Part shown: positions 1 through 7,602 of the stretch, piece after piece
How positions within the stretch are numbered: the first letter of the stretch is position 1
How the letters are laid out: every line of letters starts with the position of its first letter
From: a bacterium
Lineage (GTDB): Bacteria > Patescibacteriota > Minisyncoccia > Portnoybacterales > JAGGTM01
Direction: 5' to 3'
Length of the DNA stretch: 12,160 nt
Assembly: GCA_021163745.1 (NCBI GenBank)
Contig: JAGGTM010000027.1
Coordinates: forward strand, 1 to 12,160
Notes under the pieces: model-generated
What the model was told of the DNA's origin: nothing
Databases searched by the model: none
The model's input: the letters and a program-made list of their open reading frames with translations, nothing else
Program-made: the position numbers and the translations under genes

Positions 1-176
1 CAAAATTCAAATGTTCAAAATTCAAAACTTTAATTTTAAAATTTTGTTTTGAATTTTGAATTTTGGTCATTTGAATTTATTTAGGATTTGGTGCTTTGAA
101 TTTTGAATTTAACTACTTTTGCGCTTTACACTGTAGTTTTGAGTTTTTAGCTTTGCGCTTTGCGCTTAAATTTACC
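1..176. repeat. Palindromic spacer of heptamer repeats before the epimerase
   Basis: The left part (1-28) is built of CAAAATT/CAAATGTT-type units. The right part (46-80) carries their reverse complement (TTTTGAATTTTGAA), with an A/T centre at about 29-45, so 1-75 can fold into one long imperfect hairpin. From about 100 to 170 the units change to GCGCTTT/GCTTTGC and run up to the start codon through a TTAAATTTA motif (167-174). Bases 1-58 recur at 1970-2027 with 4 differences, and 121-141 recur at 8916-8936 with one difference. No gene is visible here. The open reading frame can be extended upstream to 96, but those 27 codons are just translated repeat. Confidence 0.8.
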
Positions 177-1721
177 ATGACTATTCTTATTACAGGTGGA
201 GCGGGCTTTATTGGCTCGCATTTATGCGAAAAATACCTTAGAGAAGGTCATAAGATTATATGCATTGATAATCTTCAGACTACCGGAGATTTTAAAAATA
301 TCCAGAATTTACTAAAGGATAGAAATTTTAAATTTGTAAAACATGATATTATTAAACCCATAAACTTTAGGAAAAAAATTGACTGGATTTTTAATTTTGC
401 CTGTGCCGGGTCATATACCAGTTATCAATATGACCCAATTCATACAATTAAAACCAACACTATCGGAGTTATCAATATATTGGAATTGGCAAGGAGGCAT
501 AATGCCAGAATAATGCAGGCCTCTACATCTGAGATTTATGGAGACCCCAAAGAGCATCCCCAAAATGAGAATTACAGAGGAAATGTGAATATAATAGGCC
601 CGAGAGCATGTTATGACGAAGGAAAGAGATTAGCAGAAACTCTTTTTATGGATTACCATCGTCAGTATGGTGTAGATATTAAAATTATAAGAATATTTAA
701 TACTTACGGACCTAAAATGGATATAAATGATGGCAGGGCTATGACAAATTTTATCGTAAGCGCTTTAGCAAATAGAGATTTAGTTATTTATGGAGACGGA
801 CTTCAGACCAGAAGTTTTCAATATATAGATGATTTATTGGAGGGAATTGACAAAATGATGAAGAAAGATAATTTTATTGGTCCGGTAAATCTGGGCAACC
901 CCGGAGAAATAACTATGCTGGATTTAGCAAAACTTATTATTAAAAAAACAAATTCAAAATCAAAGATTGTTTTTCAACATAAAGCCACAGATGACCCGAA
1001 AAGAAGATGCCCTGATATATCATTAGCCAGAAGTATTCTAGGATGGGAACCAAAGATTACTCTTGAGGAGGGCATTGAAAAAACAATTGAACATTTTAGA
1101 AACATAGAAAGACCGGATAAAAGGATTCTGGTATTTGCAGTTACATATTATCCTGATCTTGGTCCAGCAGAACGCGCAGTATTTGAATTATCAAAAGCAA
1201 TGCCGGATACTGAATTTCATATAGTCACCACAAAGTTTAGAAAGGGATTATCTAATTTTGAGAAGCTTGGCAAGGATTTTATATATAGAGTTGGTTTAGG
1301 AAGCAGAGTTGATAAATATTTTCTGCCGGTATTTGGTTTAATAAAAGCATACAAACTCCAAAAAAAATATAATTTTAGATTTGCTTGGTCAGTAATGGCA
1401 AGCTATGGTGGGCTTTTGGCAGTTTTATTAAAAATTTTTAATAATCATATTAATTTTTTATTAACTTTTGATAAAAAAGAAGCAGAAAATAGAAGTTTTA
1501 TAAAAGGCAGAATAATTTTTCCTTTATATAAAGTAATTTTCAGAAAAGCAGATGCAGTTTATCTTTCTGATGTTTCTTTGGAAAGGCAGGCAAAACTTAT
1601 TGGAGATGGCATTGACACTTTTGTAATAGATGATGATAAGAAAAGCTTTGTCAACCAAGTCAGATATACGTATGCCAAACTTTTGAATAAACAGAGCAAA
1701 AAACTCTTAAGACCAATGTAA
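177..1721 (+). CDS. UDP-glucuronate decarboxylase-like epimerase fused to an N-terminal GT-B glycosyltransferase half
   Basis: The protein has 514 residues from the ATG at 177. I chose this start because TGGAGFIG normally follows directly on the N-terminal methionine, and an upstream start at 96 would only add repeat-encoded residues. Residues 1-313 are an extended short-chain dehydrogenase/reductase: NAD-binding TGGAGFIG (6-13), acidic D31 after beta-2, STSEIYGD (116-123), GPRACYDEGK (141-150, catalytic Y146 and K150), RIFNTYGP (172-179) and DDPKRRCPD (272-280). These match UDP-xylose synthase (UDP-glucuronate decarboxylase), which makes UDP-xylose in the cytoplasm for glycan synthesis. Residues 315-514 start like a GT4 enzyme (ILVFAVTYYPDLGPAERAV) and contain an ADAVYLSDVS segment, but stop before the C-terminal nucleotide-sugar-binding domain. 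No remnant of that domain follows. The likely role is envelope polysaccharide synthesis. The epimerase is sure at family level; the exact sugar product and the activity of the half glycosyltransferase are not. No Shine-Dalgarno is visible. Confidence 0.88.
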   Translation: MTILITGGAGFIGSHLCEKYLREGHKIICIDNLQTTGDFKNIQNLLKDRNFKFVKHDIIKPINFRKKIDWIFNFACAGSYTSYQYDPIHTIKTNTIGVINILELARRHNARIMQASTSEIYGDPKEHPQNENYRGNVNIIGPRACYDEGKRLAETLFMDYHRQYGVDIKIIRIFNTYGPKMDINDGRAMTNFIVSALANRDLVIYGDGLQTRSFQYIDDLLEGIDKMMKKDNFIGPVNLGNPGEITMLDLAKLIIKKTNSKSKIVFQHKATDDPKRRCPDISLARSILGWEPKITLEEGIEKTIEHFRNIERPDKRILVFAVTYYPDLGPAERAVFELSKAMPDTEFHIVTTKFRKGLSNFEKLGKDFIYRVGLGSRVDKYFLPVFGLIKAYKLQKKYNFRFAWSVMASYGGLLAVLLKIFNNHINFLLTFDKKEAENRSFIKGRIIFPLYKVIFRKADAVYLSDVSLERQAKLIGDGIDTFVIDDDKKSFVNQVRYTYAKLLNKQSKKLLRPM

Positions 1722-1735
1722 ACCTACAGTTAATA

Positions 1736-1846
1736 GTGATAAGCAACAAGTGATAAGTGATAAGCTGGAAACTAAAAAACTTGGTTTTCAGTACCATAGA
1801 CTGTTCTATGGTACTGTTTGGTCCATGGAACGTTCTGTGGACTAAA
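1736..1846. repeat. Heptamer run followed by three adjacent hairpins
   Basis: At 1736-1764 the sequence is a 7-bp-period run (GTGATAA, GCAACAA, GTGATAA, GTGATAA). Next comes a small stem pairing CTGGAAAC with GTTTTCAG (about 1766-1790). Then there is a perfect 11-bp stem AGTACCATAGA/TCTATGGTACT (1790-1800 with 1805-1815, loop CTGT), and a second, similar hairpin (1817-1831 with 1832-1846). The last two are related copies sharing CCATRGA..GTTCTRTGG. They lie 68 bp after the stop of the epimerase fusion and could end its transcript, but no clear T-run follows. Confidence 0.7.
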
Positions 1847-1852
1847 TTAATA

Positions 1853-2027
1853 AAGCTCAAAGCGCAAAGCTCAAAGCGCAAAGCTCAAAGCTAAAGCGTA
1901 AAGCTTAAAGCTAATTCAAAAATTATTCTAAATTATTTCAAAGTGTTCCAAATTATTCCAAATCAATATCAAAATTCAAATGCTCAAAATTCAAAACTTT
2001 AATTTCTTAATTTTGTTTTGAATTTTG
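1853..2027. repeat. Heptamer repeat block and second copy of the 58-bp repeat
   Basis: Bases 1853-1911 are alternating AAAGCTC/AAAGCGC units ending in a 25-mer (1887-1911). That 25-mer occurs inverted and exact at 4486-4510, and direct with one change at 8860-8884. Looser CAAA/CCAAATTATT units follow. Bases 1970-2027 repeat window positions 1-58 with 4 mismatches. The block lies between the epimerase fusion and the peptidase. No open reading frame of interest is seen. Confidence 0.8.
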
Positions 2028-2127
2028 CTTGCCCTTACAATTTGTGAAGCAAATTGTTTAGAGAATTTTAGTCATTTAAATTTACTTGCCCGCTCAAATT
2101 TTCCTAAAGTCAAACTTGGGCGGGTAA
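2028..2127. other. Hairpin-bearing insertion and GC-capped hairpin upstream of a promoter
   Basis: Relative to the copy at window positions 51-78, this copy of the repeat carries an extra 36 bp (about 2027-2062) with a perfect 8-bp stem ACAATTTG/CAAATTGT (2037-2044 with 2050-2057, loop TGAAG). The repeat then resumes (GAATTTTAGTCATTT). A second hairpin follows: CCCGCTCAAATTT (2089-2101) pairs with AAACTTGGGCGGG (2112-2124) with one A-C mismatch and a G-T wobble, extendable to 2086/2127. It may act as a terminator or insulator just before the promoter at 2139. Confidence 0.65.
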
Positions 2128-2138
2128 AGATTTAATTT

Positions 2139-2167
2139 TTGACATAGAATTTAATTTAAAGTAAAAT
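2139..2167 (+). promoter_or_regulatory. Sigma-70-type promoter for the secreted peptidase
   Basis: A perfect -35 box TTGACA (2139-2144) is followed after a 17-bp spacer by TAAAAT (2162-2167, 5 of 6 to consensus). Transcription would start near 2174, giving a leader of about 60 nt before the ATG at 2234. The only Shine-Dalgarno-like string is AAGG at 2217-2220, 13 nt from the start, which is far. This is the best promoter in the window by eye. Confidence 0.75.
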
Positions 2168-2233
2168 AAGAAAAATTTTAGAGAATGGGAATTTTAGTTT
2201 CTATTAGGCCTATTTTAAGGCAGATTTAAGAAT

Positions 2234-4207
2234 ATGATTTTTTTTAGTAGGAAAATTAGAACTTATTTTTTTATAGCAGCGATAATAGGTGGTATTTTTA
2301 TTTTTGTAAATCCTGTATTTTCTGACTCTTTGGGCCAGCAGGTCAAGTTTTTTGTTGATCCTAATTATGAAATTTCTAAAAGAAGTCAGGTAACTGCTAC
2401 TTTAAGAGAGGTTGGAGATTTTGTCTATTTTTATGTAGAAGATAATTATTGGGGCAAAATCCTGCCAGAAAAAAGAAAAGAGGTAGAAAATGCTCTAAAA
2501 AATTTAGCAAATGAATTTGATAAAAATATTTATCCCAAGGAAAGAGAAATATTTGGTTCAGAATGGACACCCGGTATTGATAATGACAAAAGAATAACTG
2601 TTTTAGTTTTAGAATTAAAAGAAGAAGCAGGTGGATATTGGAATGGTAACGATGAATATTCAAAAAATTTAATCCCCACATCTAATCAGAGAGAGATGGT
2701 TTATTTAAATGCTAAGTATATAACTTCTCCAATTATCAAAGCATATCTAGCTCACGAATTCCAGCATGTGATAACTTTTTATCAGAAAACTAAATTATGG
2801 AACACAGAAGAGGAGGTTTGGTTAAATGAGGCAAGGTCAGAATATGCTCCAACTTTATGCGGTTATGATGATGTTTATCAGGGGAGCAATCTTTCAAGGA
2901 GAGTGGAGGCGTTTTGGGATTATCCATCCGATTCTTTAACTGAATGGAAAAACAAATCTGCAGATTATGGCGTAGTAAATCTATTCATACATTATTTAGT
3001 GGACCAATATGGAGAAAAGATTCTAACTAGAATGATGCAGACAAATAAAGTAGGGATAGAATCTATAAATTATGCTTTAAAAAGTTTGGGTTACTCAGAG
3101 GACTTTAAAGATGTATTCGCAAACTGGGCTATTGCCAATTATTTGAATGATTGCTCTGTGAATAAAAAATACTGCTATCTGAATCCGAATTTAACCTATC
3201 AGGTTGTTCATATTTCTCCCTCTGCAAGTTACAGCGGATTTCCTTATCTTATTGTTAATAGAACTTCTTCTGTAAAGGATTGGTCATCGTACTGGTACAA
3301 GTTTGATCAAAGTTCGCCTTCTCAAAACGAAAAAGACACATTACAACTTAAATTTAAGGAAATTGGGCCAAATGCTGATTTTGTAGTTCCTTATATTCTG
3401 ATATATAAAAATAAAAAACCAGAGGTTAAATTTATGAATCTAATAGATGATACTTCTACTATTTACATTTCCCGGTTTGGGGAAGAGATTAACTCAGTGG
3501 TAATAGTCCCAATAAACACTTATAAAAAAAGCGGGTTTACAGAAAATGAACCATATACCACGTTTTCTTTCACTGCCCTTTCTGTAAAAGGAAATTTACC
3601 CGAGATTGAAAAAATTTCTCCTTCTGTTGGTTTAGAGACAGGAGGGTTTCCAGTTGATATTTACGGAAAAAACCTTGATTCCGTTAAATCTGTTTTTTTT
3701 GGAGATATCGAGATAAATGAATTTGACATTGTAGAAGGGGAAAAAATTACATTCACTGCCCCTTCTCATTCTCAAGGTAAAATTAAAGTAAAATTGGTAA
3801 CTGGCGAAGGAGAAGAAATATATCAAGACAATGCATTTTTGTATATTCCAAAATTTTCGGACGGAACAACAATAAGGGCAAAAAATGATTACAAGGTTTA
3901 TGTTATTAAGGGAAAATACAAAAGATGGATAGAAAGTGATAAGATTTTTAATTCCTATCTTCATCTTAAATGGAATGATGTAGTTGAAGTAGAACCGGAG
4001 GTGCTAGATGCTTATCAGGCCTCTTGGTTAATTAGGGCAGATAATGATTATAAGGTTTATGAGGTTACACCGGATGGAATTAAAAGGTGGCTTAATATGA
4101 CTCCTCTAGAGTTCGAAAAAAGCGGAAGAAAATGGGAGATGGTTTATATCGTTAATAATTTTGAAAGAGATTTTTATAACACAGGAAAAGAGATTACTAT
4201 TATCTAA
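2234..4207 (+). CDS. Secreted HExxH metallopeptidase with IPT/TIG domain and C-terminal surface repeats
   Basis: The protein has 657 residues. A basic N-terminus plus hydrophobic segment (about 10-30, ending PVFS-DS) is a signal peptide or anchor, so it acts outside the membrane. The peptidase domain (about 35-310) has AHEFQH (H174, E175, H178) and WLNEARSEY with E199 about 21 residues later. This is the zinc-ligand layout of gluzincins and resembles the M30 (hyicolysin-like) family. A beta-rich stretch (about 320-452) is followed by an IPT/TIG immunoglobulin-like domain (about 455-537, starting LPEIEKISPSVG). Two copies of a short repeat follow (about 545-590 and 598-645: RAKNDYKVY...KRWI and RADNDYKVY...KRWL), which I associate with Parcubacteria exported proteins. 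There is no LPXTG motif or C-terminal membrane helix. It has its own promoter at 2139. The peptidase assignment rests on the motif pair; the substrate is unknown. Confidence 0.8.
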   Translation: MIFFSRKIRTYFFIAAIIGGIFIFVNPVFSDSLGQQVKFFVDPNYEISKRSQVTATLREVGDFVYFYVEDNYWGKILPEKRKEVENALKNLANEFDKNIYPKEREIFGSEWTPGIDNDKRITVLVLELKEEAGGYWNGNDEYSKNLIPTSNQREMVYLNAKYITSPIIKAYLAHEFQHVITFYQKTKLWNTEEEVWLNEARSEYAPTLCGYDDVYQGSNLSRRVEAFWDYPSDSLTEWKNKSADYGVVNLFIHYLVDQYGEKILTRMMQTNKVGIESINYALKSLGYSEDFKDVFANWAIANYLNDCSVNKKYCYLNPNLTYQVVHISPSASYSGFPYLIVNRTSSVKDWSSYWYKFDQSSPSQNEKDTLQLKFKEIGPNADFVVPYILIYKNKKPEVKFMNLIDDTSTIYISRFGEEINSVVIVPINTYKKSGFTENEPYTTFSFTALSVKGNLPEIEKISPSVGLETGGFPVDIYGKNLDSVKSVFFGDIEINEFDIVEGEKITFTAPSHSQGKIKVKLVTGEGEEIYQDNAFLYIPKFSDGTTIRAKNDYKVYVIKGKYKRWIESDKIFNSYLHLKWNDVVEVEPEVLDAYQASWLIRADNDYKVYEVTPDGIKRWLNMTPLEFEKSGRKWEMVYIVNNFERDFYNTGKEITII

Positions 4208-4600
4208 AAATCTCAAATTTCAAAATGCAAATCTCAAAATTACATCTCAAAATTCAAAACACCCTCCTCCACCTTAGTCCTCCCACGCCGTAATTTTGTC
4301 ACACAAATAGGGCTGCGAGAAAAACCAAGATTTACTCTCAATAATTAGAACAACCTTGACTTTTTGAAGCAAAATTACGGCGGGGGAGGTGTAGGAGGGG
4401 GAGGGGTATTCGTTTTGAATTTGTAATTTTGAATTTGGGATTTGTTTGTAATTTGTAATTTGGAATTTGGAATTTAAATAAATTCGCTTTAAGCTTTACG
4501 CTTTAGCTTTGCACTTTGCGCTTTGATCTTTGAGCTTAAATTTATTTTGAGATTTGAGATGTAGATTTGAGATTTGACTTTTGACTTTTTAAATATTTTC
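4208..4600. repeat. Large inverted-repeat spacer with polypurine arm
   Basis: The left side (4208-4262) is AAATCTC/CAAAATT units and the right side (4412-4480) is their complement (GAATTTTG/AATTTGG). Inside, CGCCGTAATTTTG (4286-4298) pairs perfectly with CAAAATTACGGCG (4370-4382) around a 71-nt loop. Beyond it a C-rich arm (4261-4285) pairs imperfectly with a G-rich arm (4383-4407). The right half continues as GCTTT/GCGCTTT units (4486-4530), including the inverted 25-mer, then TTAAATTTA and GAGATTT/GACTTTT units up to the aldolase start. No gene is seen. TTGAGA (4567-4572) with TTAAAT (4589-4594), spacer 16, is a weak possible promoter made of the repeat itself; it would give an almost leaderless message. 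Confidence 0.75.
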
Positions 4601-5500
4601 ATGCTTTCTCCATATAAAATTCTAAAATCAGCGCAATTAAATCATTATGCTATAGGGGCGTTTAATGCCTGTAATTTGGAGTTAATAAAAGCAATTGTTA
4701 TTTCCGCTCACAGATTGAAATCTTCTGTAATTATAGCCACTTCTGAAGGTGAAAGCGAATTTATAGGAATGAGAAAAATAAGAAAGATAATTGATGTATG
4801 GCAAGAGGAGTTAAACATACCTATTATATTACACTTAGACCACGGTCATTCTTTAGAAAAAATAAAAGAGGCAATAAATTCAGGTTATGATTCTGTTCAC
4901 TTTGATGGGTCGAGTTTGTGTCTTGAAGATAATATAAAAACGACAAAGAAAGTGGTTAATTACGTTAAAAAAAAGAACTCCGGTATAATAGTGGAGGGTG
5001 AATTGGGTTATTTAAGAGGGAGTTCTGAATTGCATTCTGGGGTAGAGATTAAGGAGGATGATCTTACTGATCCCGATGAAGCACTGGAATTTATAGAGAA
5101 AACCGGTGTTGATAGTTTGGCAGTGGCAATTGGCAATATTCATGGCATAATAAAAAAACAGAGCAATTCTTCTGGTTTAAAATACAGAAATCCACATTTA
5201 TATCTTTCAAGATTAAAACAGATAAAAGAAAAAGTAGAAGATAAAGTATTTTTAGTTCTTCACGGAGGTTCGGGAACCCCTGAAGGTGATATCAAAAAAG
5301 CTATTGACTTAGGAATAATAAAAGTTAATATAAATACTGAACTCAGAATTGCTTTTTCAAATACCCTGAGAAAAATTTTAAAAGAAAAAAAGAATGAAAT
5401 AGTGCCATATAGAATTATGCCCGCAGTGATAGATGCGGTGGAAAAAGTAGTAATGGAAAAAATAAAATTATTCGGAAGTGTAAATTCAATATTAAAATAA
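4601..5500 (+). CDS. fba: Class II (zinc) fructose-1,6-bisphosphate aldolase
   Basis: The protein has 299 residues from the ATG at 4601. An in-frame TTG at 4574 would add nine residues, but those codons are repeat sequence and family members begin near MLxxxKILxxA, so ATG is preferred. It cleaves fructose-1,6-bisphosphate to dihydroxyacetone phosphate and glyceraldehyde-3-phosphate in the cytoplasm. Visible motifs: HYAIGAFN (15-22), LHLDHG (77-82, catalytic D80 and zinc ligand H81), EGELGYLRG (132-140), AIGNIHG (176-182, zinc ligand H181), LHGGSGTP (220-227, zinc ligand H221) and VNINTELR (242-249, phosphate binding). Length is normal. Tagatose-bisphosphate aldolase (GatY/KbaY) is the main alternative, as the families share these motifs. 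It leads a tight group, with the L25 gene starting 4 nt after its stop. Confidence 0.92.
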   Translation: MLSPYKILKSAQLNHYAIGAFNACNLELIKAIVISAHRLKSSVIIATSEGESEFIGMRKIRKIIDVWQEELNIPIILHLDHGHSLEKIKEAINSGYDSVHFDGSSLCLEDNIKTTKKVVNYVKKKNSGIIVEGELGYLRGSSELHSGVEIKEDDLTDPDEALEFIEKTGVDSLAVAIGNIHGIIKKQSNSSGLKYRNPHLYLSRLKQIKEKVEDKVFLVLHGGSGTPEGDIKKAIDLGIIKVNINTELRIAFSNTLRKILKEKKNEIVPYRIMPAVIDAVEKVVMEKIKLFGSVNSILK

Positions 5501-5504
5501 TATT

Positions 5505-6197
5505 ATGTTTGAGCTTCATGCAAAAATAAGAGATAAAATAGGTAGAGGACTTCATCTATTAAGAAAGGAAGGATATATTCCTGCTATTTTGTATGGCCAA
5601 AAGACAAAAAATATTACATTAAAGGTGGACAAAAAGGAATTTAAAGAGCTTTATAGCAAGACAGGAGAGAGTGAGTTAATCAAGCTGAAAATTATGCGAG
5701 ATCTTTCAGATAAAGATAATAAAGAAAAAGACGAAAGGGTTGTATTAATTCATGACATTCAGAAAGATCCGATTAGTGATGAATTTATTCATATTGATTT
5801 TTATCAGGTAAGGATGGACAAACCTATTACTGTGGAAATTCCTTTAGTTTTTACAGGTGAGTCCCCGGCAGTAAAGACCGAAGGAGGAGTATTGGTTAAG
5901 AATATTAAATATGTGGAAGTAGAAGCATTGCCATTAGATCTACCAAAGGAAATAGAAGTGGATATTTCTTCTTTGAAAACATTTGATGATAATATTTATA
6001 TCAAAGACATTAAACTACCTTCCAATGTTAAGATAAACGCAGATCCAGAAGAAGTCGTTGCTTCGGTTGTTCCACCTAAAGAAGAAGAAGAAGTGCCGGA
6101 AGTTTCCGAAGAGAAAATAGAAGAGACAGAGGAGAAGAAAGTAAAGTCAGAAGAAGAGGCAGTTGAAGAAACAAAAAGCGAAGAAAAGCCAGAATAA
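5505..6197 (+). CDS. rplY: 50S ribosomal protein L25 (long, CTC type)
   Basis: The protein has 230 residues. The N-terminal half (about 1-95) is the 5S-rRNA-binding beta-barrel: it opens with FELHAKIRDKIGRG, then LRKEGYIPAILYG (19-31), and later VLIHDIQKDPISDEFIHIDF. The C-terminal CTC/TL5 domain (about 96-190) contains VEIPLVFTGESPAVKTEGGVL and ends ADPEEVVASVVPP. A strongly acidic Glu/Lys tail (about 192-230) is typical of long L25 proteins. A short charged insertion (DLSDKDNKEKDER) interrupts the barrel. The ATG is 4 nt after the aldolase stop with no Shine-Dalgarno, so translation is probably coupled. Identification is firm. Confidence 0.95.
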   Translation: MFELHAKIRDKIGRGLHLLRKEGYIPAILYGQKTKNITLKVDKKEFKELYSKTGESELIKLKIMRDLSDKDNKEKDERVVLIHDIQKDPISDEFIHIDFYQVRMDKPITVEIPLVFTGESPAVKTEGGVLVKNIKYVEVEALPLDLPKEIEVDISSLKTFDDNIYIKDIKLPSNVKINADPEEVVASVVPPKEEEEVPEVSEEKIEETEEKKVKSEEEAVEETKSEEKPE

Positions 6198-6220
6198 TAA
6201 AGTTTTATTAATAGCAAACA

Positions 6221-7561
6221 ATGAACAACGAGTTAAGTACAAATAATTTCAATTCAAAATTTAAAATTTTTTTCTGTGCTTTAATAATTTTCGGATTGTT
6301 ATTAAATGGCTTTTTTGCTAACGCTATTACTGACCCCGAAAAATTAAAAGAAGAATTAGAAGCCCAAATAAAAGACCTTCAGGAAAAAATTTCTCAATAT
6401 AACCAGAAAATCGCGGAAACAAAAGAAAAGGCAAAGACATTGGAAAATGAAATAAATATATTGGAAAACCAGATTAAAAAAATTCAGTTACAGATAAAAG
6501 AAATAGATTTAGATATAAAAGAGACCGAATTGAATATTAGCCAGATACAGGAAAAAATTAAAAAAATAGAGGAGAAAATGGATTATCAAAGAATGCTTTT
6601 AGGAGAATACTTAAGATTGATTAACCAATACGATGAAAATAGTTTATTGGAAATTATTTTAAGCAAAGACAGGTTTTCTGATTTTTTTGATGAAGTTAAT
6701 AGCTTGGAAGTAGTCCAGAAAAATTTACAGAAAACACTAAATGAACTCTCTTCTTCTAAAAAGCAACTGGAAAGCAAAAAAGATGAATTAGAATCAGAGA
6801 AGCAGGAACAATATAGATTAAAAGCATTTCAAGAAATTCAGAAAACTACGATATTAAAAAAGCAACAGAGGAGAAAGCATATTCTTTATATAACTAAAGG
6901 AGAAGAAGAAGCGTATCAGGAAAAAATTAAAAGCAAACAGAAAGACATAGAGTTTTTAAAAAAACAGATTTCATTACTGGAAAGATATCACCTAACTTTA
7001 CAGGAAGCGGTGAGAAATGCAATTTTTGCTGGCTCTAAAACCGGAGTAAGACCCGCTTATCTATTAGCAGTTTTAGAGAACGAGTCAAGATTGGGATTGA
7101 ATGTAGGTACGGGAAACTGGAGAAAAGATATGTATAATTGCTATAGAAAATTAGGTAAAATTAGTAGAGCAGAAAGAGAGAAAACAGCATTTTTTCAAAT
7201 TTGTCAGGAATTAGGACTTAATCCGGATCTTCAACCAGTTTCCGCAGAGCCGTATTATGGATGCGGTGGAGCAATGGGTCCCGCTCAATTTTTGCCTACC
7301 ACATGGCTGGCTTATAAGCAAAGAATTAGTAGTTTAACTGGCAATAATCCTCCAAACCCATGGAATCCAAAAGATGCTTTTACTGGCGCCGCTATAAAAT
7401 TGGCTGATGCCGGAGCAAATCAAAGAACTTATAATTCAGAATGGATCGCTTATGCAAAGTATTTAGCGGGAAGGAGATGGAATCGCTCTAAAGCCGCAAA
7501 GTATAATGCTGATAGAGTAATGGAATTAGCAAAGGAATTTGAAGAGAAGTTATTTAATTAA
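6221..7561 (+). CDS. Secreted coiled-coil protein with a lytic-transglycosylase domain
   Basis: The protein has 446 residues. Hydrophobic residues 16-35 ending in FFANA form a signal peptide. Residues about 38-255 are a long Glu/Lys/Gln-rich coiled coil resembling the N-terminal regulatory part of EnvC, CwlO and PcsB. A short break contains LLEIILSKDRFSDFFDEV (142-159), a segment typical of that group. Residues about 262-440 are a lysozyme-like fold close to MltB/SLT transglycosylases: LLAVLENESRLG (281-292, catalytic Glu probably E288), GGAMGPAQFLPTTW (349-362), NPWNPKDAFTGAAIKLADAGA (379-399) and a final helical YLAG region. The expected reaction is cleavage of the peptidoglycan glycan strand to 1,6-anhydro-muramyl ends, outside the membrane. 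By analogy with EnvC/PcsB, the coiled coil may place the enzyme at the division site (inference). The gene starts 23 nt after L25 and ends the cluster before the terminator. Confidence 0.85.
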   Translation: MNNELSTNNFNSKFKIFFCALIIFGLLLNGFFANAITDPEKLKEELEAQIKDLQEKISQYNQKIAETKEKAKTLENEINILENQIKKIQLQIKEIDLDIKETELNISQIQEKIKKIEEKMDYQRMLLGEYLRLINQYDENSLLEIILSKDRFSDFFDEVNSLEVVQKNLQKTLNELSSSKKQLESKKDELESEKQEQYRLKAFQEIQKTTILKKQQRRKHILYITKGEEEAYQEKIKSKQKDIEFLKKQISLLERYHLTLQEAVRNAIFAGSKTGVRPAYLLAVLENESRLGLNVGTGNWRKDMYNCYRKLGKISRAEREKTAFFQICQELGLNPDLQPVSAEPYYGCGGAMGPAQFLPTTWLAYKQRISSLTGNNPPNPWNPKDAFTGAAIKLADAGANQRTYNSEWIAYAKYLAGRRWNRSKAAKYNADRVMELAKEFEEKLFN

Positions 7562-7602
7562 GAAACATTTGGTATATTTTAATAAAATTATTTAGAGTAA
7601 TT

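Noticed and set aside
96..176. Upstream start for the epimerase fusion at 96 (27 extra residues)
   Set aside because: The added residues are translated repeat units, and the NAD-binding TGGAGFIG motif sits at the usual distance from the ATG at 177.
1660..1881. Small - strand frame across the end of the epimerase fusion and the hairpins
   Set aside because: It spans inverted repeats and heptamer units; the sequence is explained by the repeats and there is no start context or homology cue.
1853..1911. CRISPR array suggested by regular short repeats
   Set aside because: Units are 7 bp with no 20-40 bp unique spacers, no 24-37 bp constant repeat array and no cas genes.
4299..4369. Riboswitch or tRNA-like RNA in the 71-nt loop
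   Set aside because: I see no cloverleaf, T-loop or known aptamer core; only the outer stem is clear.
4574..4600. TTG start nine codons before the aldolase ATG
   Set aside because: These codons are GACTTTT repeat units, and the family normally starts near the MLSPYKIL position.
5996..6217. Ser-rich - strand frame opposite the L25 tail
   Set aside because: It is the complement of the Glu/Lys-rich tail codons and has no independent support.
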